Origin: Promethearchaeota archaeon
GTDB taxonomy: Archaea > Asgardarchaeota > Thorarchaeia > Thorarchaeales > Thorarchaeaceae
NCBI GenBank assembly: GCA_014728035.1
Contig: WJMJ01000059.1
Coordinates: forward strand, 248,001-312,000
DNA: 64,000 bases
Direction of reading: 5' to 3'
Shown one piece after another: positions 44,345-53,906 of this stretch. How positions within the stretch are numbered: the first letter of the stretch is position 1; each line of letters starts with the position of its first letter. The notes under the pieces are model-generated. The model had not been told where the DNA came from. It saw only the letters and a list, made by a program, of their open reading frames with translations, and made no database searches. Position numbers and translations under genes: made by a program.

Positions 44345-46564
44345 ATGACCGAATTCAAATGTAAGATATGTAATCAAGATATCTCCTTTGACTTGGATGA
44401 TTCTAGCACGTATTTGTCAAAAACTGAATCTGGAAATCCTCTTATTGGAAAGCTATACACTGTACGCGTCGGCCATAGGGGTGGAGTAAATGTACTGCAT
44501 ATCAATGTGGTCGTTGTGGATGAGAATGGTGAATATCGTGCTCACAAGGATAGTTATGAAGAGAGCGAGTCAGCTGATGATACATCTTCTTTTGAAAGAG
44601 TGAGTCAAAAGTTCCCCTCCGAAATTAAGCCTTTTTTGGATCTTGCCAGTGAATCAGATAGGACGATTATATCTGCTATATCTCAGCCAATGGATTGTAC
44701 TGCAGATGGATGGACTCGGACAATCTCTCAATTATACGAATTAGACACATCCAGTCGTCTGTTCGAATTTCTTCTAGCAAAGTGGAACTTCATTGTAGGA
44801 AATGGTTCAGAGATTCCTGAGGGTGCAGCTCGTTCAGAATCTTGGGGATATCCTTTGTATCTTCGATTTCGTTGTCGTGTATCTGGTTCTCCTGAATTGC
44901 TTGAATTGACAAAAGAATTACATTTTGATTCATACCCCCCTCTCATTCAATTTGAGGTGGCGATGGCAAAGGCTGAAAACTTTCTACGCATGGCGGCTTT
45001 CGAACATCTTGATGAGCTTTATGAGTTTGTTCAGAAAAATTGGGGCGATACAGATCTTGTACAAGAGAAAATTGCGCTTCTGGTCATCCAATCATATTGG
45101 GGATTCAGTCAATATCGAAAAGGCGAAGTAGCAAAAGCTCTTGGATTGATTGAACCAGCTTTTAGTTTTGGACAGATTATTAATAATAGAGAAATTATTG
45201 CTGTTGTAGGTACTCTATATGCCAATGTTCTTCGTGCTAGAGGAGACCTTTCTACTGCTCTCAATGTATATGAAGTGGCACTAAATACTATGGAGGAACT
45301 TGGTGATGAAAGAGGGAAAGTAATTCTCTCTATCAACATGAGTATTGTAGAATACAAGCAGGGGAAATTCGAGCAATCACTCCAACGTCAAAAAGACACA
45401 CTGAATTCTTTGGTAGCACAAAGAGAATTCCTAATTCGGAACACAATTCTGAATAATATGGCTGAAAATTTGCTAGCTCTCGAACGATATGAAGAATCTC
45501 AAAAGATTGCTCAAGATGTGTTATCCGAAGAAAACATTCCTGTTGATTTGAGAATGGCTCTTCTTGCAAACCTGAAATTAATCGCTGGAAAGACCGAGTC
45601 TCTGGACCTATTAAATTGGATAAAATGCAATCTCCCCGATAATGAATATATGGCTTCGCCCCGTGGACAAATATTTCAATATGATCTGGATGCTATTGAT
45701 GCGGAATTACATCAGAATTGGGAGTTAATGATTAGCCTTCTCAAAAAACAATTAGACATTATGACTGAAAACAAACTAACTGAAGAAGCAAATGACATTG
45801 AATTACGAATTGCGGAAGGTTACTTCACAAAATTTCAAGAAACAAAGGATATGCAGTATCTTAACGAAGCGTACAAACATCTTGATATGGCTAAGATATT
45901 AGCTCTAGAGTCGCAATATTATTCTGATCTATGCAGACTCGCAATAATAAAGGGGTTACTTGCCATTCAAGCTGAACTCTCGGAAAGAGCTAGAGCTCAC
46001 TTTGAAGATGCCCTTTCTATTGCAAGGTCAAATGAATTGTACAGTCTGGAATCTCAGGTCATTAAACATCTTGACCAACTGGAACAGGGTCAACTGGAAG
46101 AAGAATCCACCTCCACACTGCGAAGTTTATTCCAGCGTCTTACTTTTCGGCGTGCGGAAGAGAGGAAGAAGTGGAGACCCAGTAATGTATATGCTATATG
46201 GATAAGCAAGAGGGATGAGGCTTGGGAAATTCTTTTGCAGAATGAAGAGATAGGAAATTCTGATTACACAAATTATTTACTTGGGCTAGTAGATTTGTGG
46301 GATAAAATTGGTCATCATACAGAGCAAGATGCTGTTGATTCATTTCAAGGTAGTAGAGGATTTGTGATTATCGAAAGCTCTTCCGAGTATGATGTAATAG
46401 TCCTTTCAGACCAGATTGATTACATTCTCCGCGCCAGTATGCAGGATGTGATCGAAGAGATTGAATCTTTTCCTCTGAATCATATTGATGAGGAACTAAC
46501 AGCAAAGACACTTGCAACTATTGAAAGTAGAATTGGCAAATTTGAACGACTTTCACTTCTCTAA
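44345..46564 (+). CDS. Large TPR protein with N-terminal zinc-like motif, GTPase partner candidate
   Basis: 739 residues. The N-terminus has FKCKICNQDI (C-x-x-C) and a beta domain. Residues 200-600 are tetratricopeptide-like repeats (for example NVYEVALNTMEELGDERGKV). The last 130 residues form a separate alpha/beta domain (VYAIWISKRDEAWEILL, GFVIIESSSEYDVIVLS, then two helices) that looks longin- or roadblock-like by its strand-helix order, a fold often used to bind small GTPases; this is inference. Co-transcription with the GTPase supports an effector or regulator role. Confidence 0.7.
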   Translation: MTEFKCKICNQDISFDLDDSSTYLSKTESGNPLIGKLYTVRVGHRGGVNVLHINVVVVDENGEYRAHKDSYEESESADDTSSFERVSQKFPSEIKPFLDLASESDRTIISAISQPMDCTADGWTRTISQLYELDTSSRLFEFLLAKWNFIVGNGSEIPEGAARSESWGYPLYLRFRCRVSGSPELLELTKELHFDSYPPLIQFEVAMAKAENFLRMAAFEHLDELYEFVQKNWGDTDLVQEKIALLVIQSYWGFSQYRKGEVAKALGLIEPAFSFGQIINNREIIAVVGTLYANVLRARGDLSTALNVYEVALNTMEELGDERGKVILSINMSIVEYKQGKFEQSLQRQKDTLNSLVAQREFLIRNTILNNMAENLLALERYEESQKIAQDVLSEENIPVDLRMALLANLKLIAGKTESLDLLNWIKCNLPDNEYMASPRGQIFQYDLDAIDAELHQNWELMISLLKKQLDIMTENKLTEEANDIELRIAEGYFTKFQETKDMQYLNEAYKHLDMAKILALESQYYSDLCRLAIIKGLLAIQAELSERARAHFEDALSIARSNELYSLESQVIKHLDQLEQGQLEEESTSTLRSLFQRLTFRRAEERKKWRPSNVYAIWISKRDEAWEILLQNEEIGNSDYTNYLLGLVDLWDKIGHHTEQDAVDSFQGSRGFVIIESSSEYDVIVLSDQIDYILRASMQDVIEEIESFPLNHIDEELTAKTLATIESRIGKFERLSLL

Positions 46565-46573
46565 TTACTTTCA

Positions 46574-47038
46574 TTACTCTTCAGGAATCTTTTCACGAAG
46601 TGTACGCCCCATCTGTCTGGCTCTTTCAGTTTCTCCCTCAATTAGGGGGCCTTTTCTTCCACTGACTTTGAAAGAAACACCATCTATGACTAGCGTAATC
46701 CCTGGAATTTTTTCCTTGATTGTCTTCTCAAGTTTCTTTGTTGCAATTCCTTCGTTTCCACCTGTATAGGTGTCGAATACAGCACCAAACTTGTTTTCAA
46801 GGCCGACAATTGATACTCTATCGATGTACTTCATTATGTTCAATGTTGGAGCTTGATTGTGGTTTGGTGAGCCAAAGAGAATGATGTCATAATCACACAG
46901 CTTGTCTGTGTGGATACCACCTGGATTTGCAAGTCTGACTTCGATATTTCCACTTTCTCTCAATCCATCTCGTATCTCTTCTGCAATCTGTCTAGTATTT
47001 CCGTATAGACTCTCATAAATAATCGCGACACGTTTCAT
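46574..47038 (-). CDS. Flavodoxin-domain protein
   Basis: 154 residues from the ATG at 47038; the frame is open further upstream but homology starts here. FMN-binding loop YESLYGNTRQIAEEI is well conserved, followed by DIILFGSPNHNQAPTLNI and GAVFDTYTGGNEG. Small flavodoxin used as an electron carrier or as an NAD(P)H-dependent flavin reductase-type domain. No redox partner adjoins it. Confidence 0.85.
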   Translation of the reverse strand: MKRVAIIYESLYGNTRQIAEEIRDGLRESGNIEVRLANPGGIHTDKLCDYDIILFGSPNHNQAPTLNIMKYIDRVSIVGLENKFGAVFDTYTGGNEGIATKKLEKTIKEKIPGITLVIDGVSFKVSGRKGPLIEGETERARQMGRTLREKIPEE

Positions 47039-47135
47039 AAGATGAATTTGTATTCTCCTCTTATTTGCATTCCCCACTCGCAACTGGACTTGTGAAAATA
47101 AGTGATTCGTATGTTTGCATATGAAACATAATAGA

Positions 47136-47150
47136 TATGCTATTAGCATA
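47136..47150. promoter_or_regulatory. 15-bp palindrome upstream of flavodoxin
   Basis: TATGCTA-T-TAGCATA is a perfect inverted repeat about 100 bases upstream of the flavodoxin start, a candidate operator. Confidence 0.4.
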
Positions 47151-47151
47151 A

Positions 47152-47712
47152 TTGTTCGTAAAAAACTGCGGACATCTGCATAGTGCTCAAAAGCGCCACA
47201 AAGTAGGTGAATCATTCGTTCTCGATCATATGACTGAGGTCTATGCTTATCTCGGAGATTTTAAGATGGCCCGAGACTGTTTTCTGGAGAGTATTGAGAT
47301 TAATGAACCAATTGGTCTTGAACCTGCAGATGTGTTATCCAGCTTATCTCGATTCTATGTGGGAATTGGAGATGGGGATTCAGTTTTGAAATATTCTACT
47401 CAAGCTATTGATTCTTTTCAGAGAATGAAGACTAAACATCCCATGGTATATTTTGATATGGCACGGGCACTTATTCTGAAAAAAAGATTTTGAAAAGGTA
47501 TTTGATTTTCTTGAAACCGGTACTGAGCTAACGTTCAAAATCAGATATTGGCGGATAAAGACACATATGAGGCACGAGTTCTCTTACGTCGCTTCATTGA
47601 TGAGTTTCAGAGTCTGATTGGCAATGCGTATGAGGATTGGTCCAGAGAGCAATCTAGTCTTCCTGTTATTGAAGAAATCTATCAACGGATTCTTACAAGT
47701 AGAGATCTTTGA
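47152..47712 (+). pseudogene. Decayed TPR-repeat gene with frameshifts
   Basis: A first open stretch (47152-47493) encodes TPR-like helices (VYAYLGDFKMARDCFLESI, LKYSTQAIDSFQRM) but begins without a proper start and stops in a run of seven A near 47480. Reading one frame over continues for about 40 codons (DFEKVFDFLETG). A third frame then encodes a helical, charged segment (EARVLLRRFIDEFQSL) up to the stop at 47712. Two frame changes and no intact start mark it as a remnant. Confidence 0.65.
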
Positions 47713-48240
47713 TTAACTCCACATATGCTTTGGATCGAATGGGTCTGCTGGGCTTAGCTCTTCGTCTCTATCTAAACCACCCATGTCATTCAAACGTAGC
47801 ACTGTAATTGGCTTTGTACCTGACAATAGTCTAGATTCTTTTGTCAAAAACATAAGCATGTGAGGGTGGTCTTCAAGAAATTCCCTGATCTGCTTGTCAA
47901 AATCTATCTTGATTATCAAGAATGAATATTCTGGAGTCAATGTTTCTGAATACCTTTTCATCCTATAGATATCTTGTAGCTGAGGTGCTTCATCAAGAAT
48001 TTCTACAAGTACTAGTCTAGCAGATGCAGAGGATAGTGGCTTCTGAATTTTAGCAAGTCCTACCATGTCAGGAAGACGTTCCCATGATTCGATTATTCTT
48101 GTGGCGTCATCTCCCACTTTATCCTTAACCACTTGGATAATTTCTTCTGATGCAATATATGTAGTGCATTCTCCTACTTGGCTGAAACATGTTTCTAGTT
48201 CAGTCCCAATTTGTTCCAGTTCCTTCGAGTCGGCGTTCAC
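47713..48240 (-). CDS. Hypothetical soluble protein
   Basis: 175 residues, acidic, mixed alpha/beta, no signal or membrane segment. It has a long helical N-terminal half and a hydrophobic strand in YSFLIIKIDFD, with an acidic C-terminus. No family recognised. It lies immediately after the decayed TPR gene in the opposite direction. Confidence 0.6.
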   Translation of the reverse strand: MNADSKELEQIGTELETCFSQVGECTTYIASEEIIQVVKDKVGDDATRIIESWERLPDMVGLAKIQKPLSSASARLVLVEILDEAPQLQDIYRMKRYSETLTPEYSFLIIKIDFDKQIREFLEDHPHMLMFLTKESRLLSGTKPITVLRLNDMGGLDRDEELSPADPFDPKHMWS

Positions 48241-48300
48241 GTGAATATCCTCATTAAATACTGTTTTTGAAATGATAAAAGGTCTATCGTTATCACTATT

Positions 48301-49155
48301 TCACGGTTTGAATCCCGTAACACCTAGTGTGTCATTTTTTCGTTGCACACGTTGAAATCCTACTTTGCGAAGTCTTGTCATTATGCCTTTTGGTAAATCT
48401 TTTTTCTTGTATCGAGATCCTGGAGAACCTACGTAATGATAAAGGACGCCTTTTGGTTTCATAACTCGATATAATTCTTCATAGAAGTCTTCTGTGTATA
48501 GCTCAGGTCCTAAAGTGAATCTGGGCGGGTCATGAAGTACTCCATTGAATCTCTTGTTCGAGAACATTTTGATTTTTTCTGAAGCATCTCCTATTATCAT
48601 CTCTACTCTTTCATCTTCAAATAGCCTTTGAGACCATGGATTAATTCTTGCTAATTCAATCACATCAGAATCTCTTTCGATTGTAGTTATGGTTGAAACA
48701 GCATTATCAAGACAGGCAATAGTTGAATACCCAAGACCTGTACAAATTTCAAGCATCTCCGAACCTTTTCTTGCACATAATTTAGCTTTCATTCTTGCAT
48801 CTTTCATCGGATCAATATCCTTTATCCGATGCATAAGAACACCATCTATCAACAAAGCTGGTGCTTTATTCTTTCCAGCTGGCATCAGTTTATAGAAACT
48901 CTTTCCCCGTATTGCTGCTTTGAACACGCCTTCCTCATTTATGAAGTAAACAGTATCGGGATCTTCAACAATTTTTCGCAACTTCGAAATATCCCATTTG
49001 TACTCTGCCAATCTAATTATGGACTCTGACAAACCTAAATCTATTGATATTTCTATTTCATTTTCTCCTCTTTTCAAACTTTGAAGGATAGTCTCTGCGG
49101 TATAAGAATCTAGGAATATCATGGGAACACAAATTGACAAAAATATCTCGCTCAT
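48301..49155 (-). CDS. COG2521-type archaeal SAM methyltransferase
   Basis: 284 residues. N-terminal beta-rich domain (about 1-110), then a class I methylase core: MLEICTGLGYSTIACL motif I, VERDSDVI-like ITTIERDSDVIELA, and HDPPRFTLGPELYTEDF as motif IV. The DPPRF form and overall order match COG2521, predicted archaeal methylases of unknown RNA or protein target. The start ATG lacks a clear ribosome-binding site; an ATG 12 codons later is an alternative. Confidence 0.8.
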   Translation of the reverse strand: MSEIFLSICVPMIFLDSYTAETILQSLKRGENEIEISIDLGLSESIIRLAEYKWDISKLRKIVEDPDTVYFINEEGVFKAAIRGKSFYKLMPAGKNKAPALLIDGVLMHRIKDIDPMKDARMKAKLCARKGSEMLEICTGLGYSTIACLDNAVSTITTIERDSDVIELARINPWSQRLFEDERVEMIIGDASEKIKMFSNKRFNGVLHDPPRFTLGPELYTEDFYEELYRVMKPKGVLYHYVGSPGSRYKKKDLPKGIMTRLRKVGFQRVQRKNDTLGVTGFKP

Positions 49156-49238
49156 TAAATCTTCGCAAAGAGCACTAGTACCACATTTTCAATGTAGTTA
49201 TATCTTGGATTTGTTTTTACATTCCAACGTGAACTAAT

Positions 49239-49634
49239 ATGGACCGTCCACAATACCATAGAATCATGTATCTAATTGCCGCTATTTGGAATTGGATTCT
49301 GGCTGTATCATTTCTAATATTACCTCGCATCAATATCAATAATTTCTACATTGCAGGAGATACAATTCCTCCAACACTTATCTGGTTTGACTGTTTCATG
49401 GGATTGGTTTTTGCCTTTGGAATTGGTTTCTACTTTGTTAGTCAAAGTGTATCTGATAACCATGGCTTAATTCAAGTAGCCGCGTTTGAGAAGACCTGGG
49501 TTTTTATCATCGGGCTGTACTACTTTCTACTTGCTCAGGCGTCAATATGGGTCTTGATTGTTGTTGTAGGTGATCTAATCTTTGGATTTCTTTTCATTGA
49601 GGATTTGTTTGCGATTAGAAAACTATCAACTTGA
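49239..49634 (+). CDS. Small four-helix membrane protein
   Basis: 131 residues, four membrane segments (about 9-27, 43-66, 78-97, 100-122). No motif or family recognised. No adjacent gene gives a functional hint. Confidence 0.6.
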   Translation: MDRPQYHRIMYLIAAIWNWILAVSFLILPRININNFYIAGDTIPPTLIWFDCFMGLVFAFGIGFYFVSQSVSDNHGLIQVAAFEKTWVFIIGLYYFLLAQASIWVLIVVVGDLIFGFLFIEDLFAIRKLST

Positions 49635-49798
49635 TGAAACCACATACTGTACCTGTTCAATGACACAGATGCACTTGGGGAGAATTGGAAATATGACTCC
49701 CTAATTTAGAATGATTATAAGTTACCTCTGGTGATTCACCTAGCCACAAGATTATTCACCTTGAAGGTATACTGTTATGTAATTCAGGAGAATTAGAT

Positions 49799-50164
49799 AT
49801 GGTAGACTATCGACGACTTGGTATTTCCATTGTGCTTGGCGCAGTGCTTGGTGTTCTATGTATTATTGGAGTTGGTTCAAGACTCCCTGGTGGGATTATT
49901 CCGAATATCATTTTTCTGATAGGAATGTGGTATAATCGGGTGGTTATGGGACTTGTCATTGGTTTAGCAGATGACGTTATGATCCTCAAAGGAAAGGAAA
50001 AGAGCAATATTCCAAATGCTGTAATTCGGGGCCTATTATTTGGAATTCTTATTTCAAGTGCAATATTTCTATCCACAGAATTTCGTGATTTGCCTGGACT
50101 ATTTGCAGGTTTTGCATATGGAGTCATAATTGATGCTATTGCTACTAAGGTACAGACATCTTAG
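49799..50164 (+). CDS. Small membrane protein
   Basis: 121 residues with glycine-rich membrane segments (about 7-45, 48-60, 77-95, 97-115). AGGAG-like sequence ten bases upstream of the ATG. No family recognised. The 164-base gap before it (49635-49798) has a TATA-like GATTATAAG and nothing else seen. Confidence 0.6.
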   Translation: MVDYRRLGISIVLGAVLGVLCIIGVGSRLPGGIIPNIIFLIGMWYNRVVMGLVIGLADDVMILKGKEKSNIPNAVIRGLLFGILISSAIFLSTEFRDLPGLFAGFAYGVIIDAIATKVQTS

Positions 50165-50221
50165 ATAGAAACAAAGCTCTTTGATCTCATCATTGAGCTT
50201 GTATCTTTTTATTACGATAAA

Positions 50222-51835
50222 CTAAGAAATTTCCCTTGTTTTGAGATATTTATGAATTGGGACTGGTGAACCGTTTTTCCTCGCTTCGAATCTGTCTTTT
50301 TCAATAAACAACTCATAACGGGTCTCTGCTCCTTTTAGCTTTGAAAGAACTATTATTTTTAGTTTTACTTTCTCTGAAAGATTAGGAATATCAAATAATT
50401 GATTAAACCGTCTTATTCTTCCCTTGAATGCTCTTTCAGGGTCGAGAGCTTCTATATCTTCATTGTCAAATATGAACTCCATAACCATGAAATCATCTTC
50501 AACATAGATTTTTGTTCGACAGAATTCTTCAATATATTGTCTGAACTGATTTGCTCTGGAGATTCGAGAGAATTCTTCAATCTCATCTATCAATGCTAGA
50601 AATGAAGAAAGATTGTTGAATTCCCTCATTCTATATCCTCGACTTGTATGGTCTGATATAGCTGTAAGTATCTGCATTTTTGCAAAGGTTCTTGGTAAAT
50701 CGAAGACATCAAGAGGAATATCTGCGATGTTTGAGTATGTTATTGTCATATCAGTAAATGCGGAAACAATTTTCATCAATAGAAAAGCACTCATTATTCC
50801 ATGAGCATACCTCTCGAAGTCATCTGAAAATCTCATCATCCTTGCTGTGTTTTTGTGGAACCAACATTTGATTTGGTATAGTTGTCTAAGGATGTGCACC
50901 TGTTCTGGTGTGCATGATTTGATAAGCTCCTTGACTTCTGGTAGGAAAGCAGGTATTTTGCCTTTGGAATGTGCTATTGCTGTAAGTTCATTTGTTTTTT
51001 CAACAATATGTTTTACTAGTTCATACTCGTGAAAGGTCAGGTCTCGATCCCGAGGACCTACAAATACATCATATCCCATTATTTCAATGAAATTTTCAAT
51101 ATAGAATTGTTGACTTGACTCAAATTGAAAATGAAATTCTCCAAATTGTGATATCGAAAAGTAAGGTAGCACTTTTCCTATTGCTTTGTTTATCTTCACT
51201 ATCTTGTTCAATGGATAGCCTAAATCGTGTGTCAAGGCTGCAACACATCTTGCAGCTCCAATACTAGAAACGAACGGATCCATTTCTTTTATCGTGGAAA
51301 GCAATTCTCCAAAGATTTCTTTCGAGTCTAGCTCTGTGTATATTTTTTTGTAATGCTCTCGAACTTGAAAAGATTGGTAAAAATTCTCAAAGAATGGCTG
51401 GAATTCTTTCTTACGGAACACATACTCCCCCAAAAAATACACCCACAACGAATGCAATGTGTGGTCTCGATAGAATGAATCTGAGGCAAATATTAGCTCT
51501 TCAAAAGACACAAACTCGTCAAAATATCTAAACAGCTCATCATACCCCATCTTGTTTGGATCAATATACTCCATTGCAGCTTCAAAGAGAAGTTTCCAAA
51601 GGTCTCGGGCACATTCGATTCTATCATGTAGGGAGTTTGATTCTTTCAATTTCTGAATACTAATTATAATACTCTCTGCTTTTGCTGGCTTGTCCTTAAG
51701 AAAATGTATCTCATCCTCTTTTAGCAAGTGTAGATAGTAGTCCATAACTACGGTTTCATCCAATTCCATTGTTTCCACACTGAATGCGATTTTGTTACAT
51801 TTTCTTTTAGTGTTTTGTTTTTTATTATGAAACAA
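50222..51835 (-). CDS. HD-domain-like protein (537 aa)
   Basis: 537 residues, soluble, with helical bundles throughout. FYRDHTLHSLWVYFLGEY supplies a first histidine and ARCVAALTHDLGYPLNKI has the HD pair; a further histidine is in DDFERYAHGIMSA. The arrangement H-HD-H fits HD-superfamily phosphohydrolases but with long spacers. The C-terminal 120 residues are a separate alpha/beta domain. The true start may be the ATG 22 codons in (51769). Substrate unknown. Confidence 0.65.
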   Translation of the reverse strand: MFHNKKQNTKRKCNKIAFSVETMELDETVVMDYYLHLLKEDEIHFLKDKPAKAESIIISIQKLKESNSLHDRIECARDLWKLLFEAAMEYIDPNKMGYDELFRYFDEFVSFEELIFASDSFYRDHTLHSLWVYFLGEYVFRKKEFQPFFENFYQSFQVREHYKKIYTELDSKEIFGELLSTIKEMDPFVSSIGAARCVAALTHDLGYPLNKIVKINKAIGKVLPYFSISQFGEFHFQFESSQQFYIENFIEIMGYDVFVGPRDRDLTFHEYELVKHIVEKTNELTAIAHSKGKIPAFLPEVKELIKSCTPEQVHILRQLYQIKCWFHKNTARMMRFSDDFERYAHGIMSAFLLMKIVSAFTDMTITYSNIADIPLDVFDLPRTFAKMQILTAISDHTSRGYRMREFNNLSSFLALIDEIEEFSRISRANQFRQYIEEFCRTKIYVEDDFMVMEFIFDNEDIEALDPERAFKGRIRRFNQLFDIPNLSEKVKLKIIVLSKLKGAETRYELFIEKDRFEARKNGSPVPIHKYLKTREIS

Positions 51836-51878
51836 ACAGTATTAAACAAGAAACGAAAGTAATGATATGGAGATATAG

Positions 51879-52727
51879 TTGACATCTATAAATTCGTTCT
51901 ATATTGTGGATGCATTTACTGACAAGATTTTCACAGGTAATCCTGCTGCTATTCTTCTGAATCCCGTTATATTACCTGACACCACTATGCAACGTATTGC
52001 TCGAGAATTTAATCTCTCTGAGACTGCATTTCCCACACCTATAGAAGGCTCATCCTTTGAACAACCTTATAGGTTCAATCTCCGTTGGTTCACTCCAACT
52101 GTTGAGGTTCCTCTGTGTGGACATGCAACTCTTGCCACCGCACATGTTATCCTCTCCGAACTTGGAAACTCTAATTCTAAACTCGTCTTTTCTACACACT
52201 CTGGTGATCTCGTCATTTCACGTGATGGAGATTTCTATGTGATGGATTTTCCTTCGGGTGTAGCTCAACCTGTAGATATCTATGAAGATGTACTGAAGGC
52301 TCTCAAACTTGGACAAAACGATGTCGAAGAGATGTTGTACTGTGAAGAACCGAATAAACTTCTTGTAGTATTGCGTGATGTTGATGTGGTTCGGAATGTT
52401 ACACCTGATTTTCCCTGTCTTCTTGAGGTTTCAAAGAATCTGAATGCCGGAAGTGTAATTGTGACAGCCTTATCTCCATCTTCTAAATACGACTTCATCT
52501 CACGAAATTTTGCACCTCTACATGGTGTGAATGAAGATCCTGTTACGGGTTCCTCACATGTCATACTTGGTCCCTATTGGCAAAAACGATTAGACAAATA
52601 CCAGCTGCGTGCCTATCAGGCTAGTACACGTGGCGGCTCCATGGAACTGGAAATTCGAAGTTCCGGAAGAATACTTCTCAAAGGCACAGCTCGTACAGTC
52701 GCAAAAGGCACTATGAATGTCGAGTAG
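51879..52727 (+). CDS. PhzF family isomerase-like protein
   Basis: 282 residues starting with TTG after GGAG. The family pattern is clear: VDAFTDKIFTGNPAAI opening, catalytic Glu in NLSETAFP, RWFTPTVEVPLCGHATLA, and GVNEDPVTGSSH near the end. Two similar halves form the epimerase-like double barrel. PhzF proteins isomerise carboxylate substrates; in archaea the substrate is unknown. Confidence 0.9.
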   Translation: MTSINSFYIVDAFTDKIFTGNPAAILLNPVILPDTTMQRIAREFNLSETAFPTPIEGSSFEQPYRFNLRWFTPTVEVPLCGHATLATAHVILSELGNSNSKLVFSTHSGDLVISRDGDFYVMDFPSGVAQPVDIYEDVLKALKLGQNDVEEMLYCEEPNKLLVVLRDVDVVRNVTPDFPCLLEVSKNLNAGSVIVTALSPSSKYDFISRNFAPLHGVNEDPVTGSSHVILGPYWQKRLDKYQLRAYQASTRGGSMELEIRSSGRILLKGTARTVAKGTMNVE

Positions 52728-52790
52728 TATTCCAACAAATGAAATGAGGATATCTGAAGAGGTTAAAATCCCCTTCAGTACCAATCGTAA

Positions 52791-53201
52791 TTATTTCAGT
52801 GGCACGTACTGGCTACTCTTTGTAGCACCAATTCCTGGATTGCCATGTCTTACACGCTTGGTCGTTATTGCAAATTCGCCAAGAACATGTCCAATCATTT
52901 GTGGGAGTATTTTGATTCGAGTGAATTCTCTTCCGTTGTGGATAGCAACAGTGAGATCAACCATCTCGGGAAGGATGACCATATCTCTACAATGAGTTTT
53001 GACAACCGCGTCTTTGCCCTTTCTTTGGGACTTGCGAGCGGCACGTAGTTTCATGAGTAATTTTTTCTGGCGTGGCGGCAGGCCTCTTCTAAGAGTACGT
53101 CTTCTTCGAGAGGGTAGGAGCTCGATTAGTTCATCCATATTCATTTTTGCTAGGTCTTCGAGCTTATGACCGCGATACATTGGTTCGCCTTTTCGTGACA
53201 T
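52791..53201 (-). CDS. rpsS: Ribosomal protein uS19
   Basis: 136 residues from the ATG six bases after GGTGA. The archaeal uS19 pattern is complete: YRGHKLEDL, the Arg-rich SRRRRTLRRGLP, TVAIHNGREFTRIKILPQM, and IGHVLGEFAITTKRVRHGN-type ending GNPGIGATKSSQYVP. Part of the small-subunit head. In most archaea it lies in the S10/L2-L22 operon; here no ribosomal gene adjoins it. Confidence 0.97.
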   Translation of the reverse strand: MSRKGEPMYRGHKLEDLAKMNMDELIELLPSRRRRTLRRGLPPRQKKLLMKLRAARKSQRKGKDAVVKTHCRDMVILPEMVDLTVAIHNGREFTRIKILPQMIGHVLGEFAITTKRVRHGNPGIGATKSSQYVPLK

Positions 53202-53295
53202 TATATTCACCCGAGATAATAGTCGGAGGTACTATTGACTGCTCCGAACAGTGTTGAACCATTGGTTTGATAATTTAAACGTTATGTAGTAGACA

Positions 53296-53844
53296 CTATG
53301 ATGATTTCTGTTTTGCTCTCTTAATATCATTAATCGCGTCTTCTAATTGGCCTGCTTGAATCATAGCATCGCGAACCCATGTCAGGGCATATTCCAGTCC
53401 TGGATCTCGCGTAAGAGCGACTCTCGCTAAATCTATAGCCTGTTCCCAATTTTCTAACTCGTAGTGAATCTCGGCCATGTGTAGTACTGCAAGGGGCTGG
53501 CGTTCTTCGATTTCAAGCGCGGTTTGGAAAGCGGCAAGTGCTTCTTGATACATACCTAATTTACGGTAGAATACGCCCCTATTGAAGATTGGAACTGGAT
53601 CATCAGGAGCGAGCTTAGCTGCTTTGTCTAGAAGTATGAGTGCCTCTTCAGTTTCTTCACTTGTTCTTTTCGGATCGTCTTGAACTTCCAGCAGTGCTAC
53701 TGCGAGAGCTACCATAGAATTGCTGTCATTTGGATCAGCTCGAATGATATCTCTGAACATCTCTATGGATTCCTCAATCTTCCCCTCCGACAAAAGACGT
53801 GCAGCTTTGTCGTATTCCTTGTTTCTTTTTCTGAATAGAGGCAT
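53296..53844 (-). CDS. TPR-repeat protein
   Basis: 182 residues from the ATG eight bases after GAGGTG. At least four tetratricopeptide repeats (about 10-165), for example AARLLSEGKIEESIEMFRDI and NRGVFYRKLGMYQEALAAF, flanked by a Lys-rich start. No other domain. Divergent from glmM; role unknown. Confidence 0.85.
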   Translation of the reverse strand: MPLFRKRNKEYDKAARLLSEGKIEESIEMFRDIIRADPNDSNSMVALAVALLEVQDDPKRTSEETEEALILLDKAAKLAPDDPVPIFNRGVFYRKLGMYQEALAAFQTALEIEERQPLAVLHMAEIHYELENWEQAIDLARVALTRDPGLEYALTWVRDAMIQAGQLEDAINDIKRAKQKSS

Positions 53845-53906
53845 AAATGACACCTCATCGCGATACTCTTAAGTTAATACCTATCTGCATGCGAATGTGA
53901 AACGAA

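Noticed and set aside
47152..47493. 113-codon ORF as an intact gene
   Set aside because: No proper start or ribosome-binding site, and coding pattern continues in other frames after its stop.
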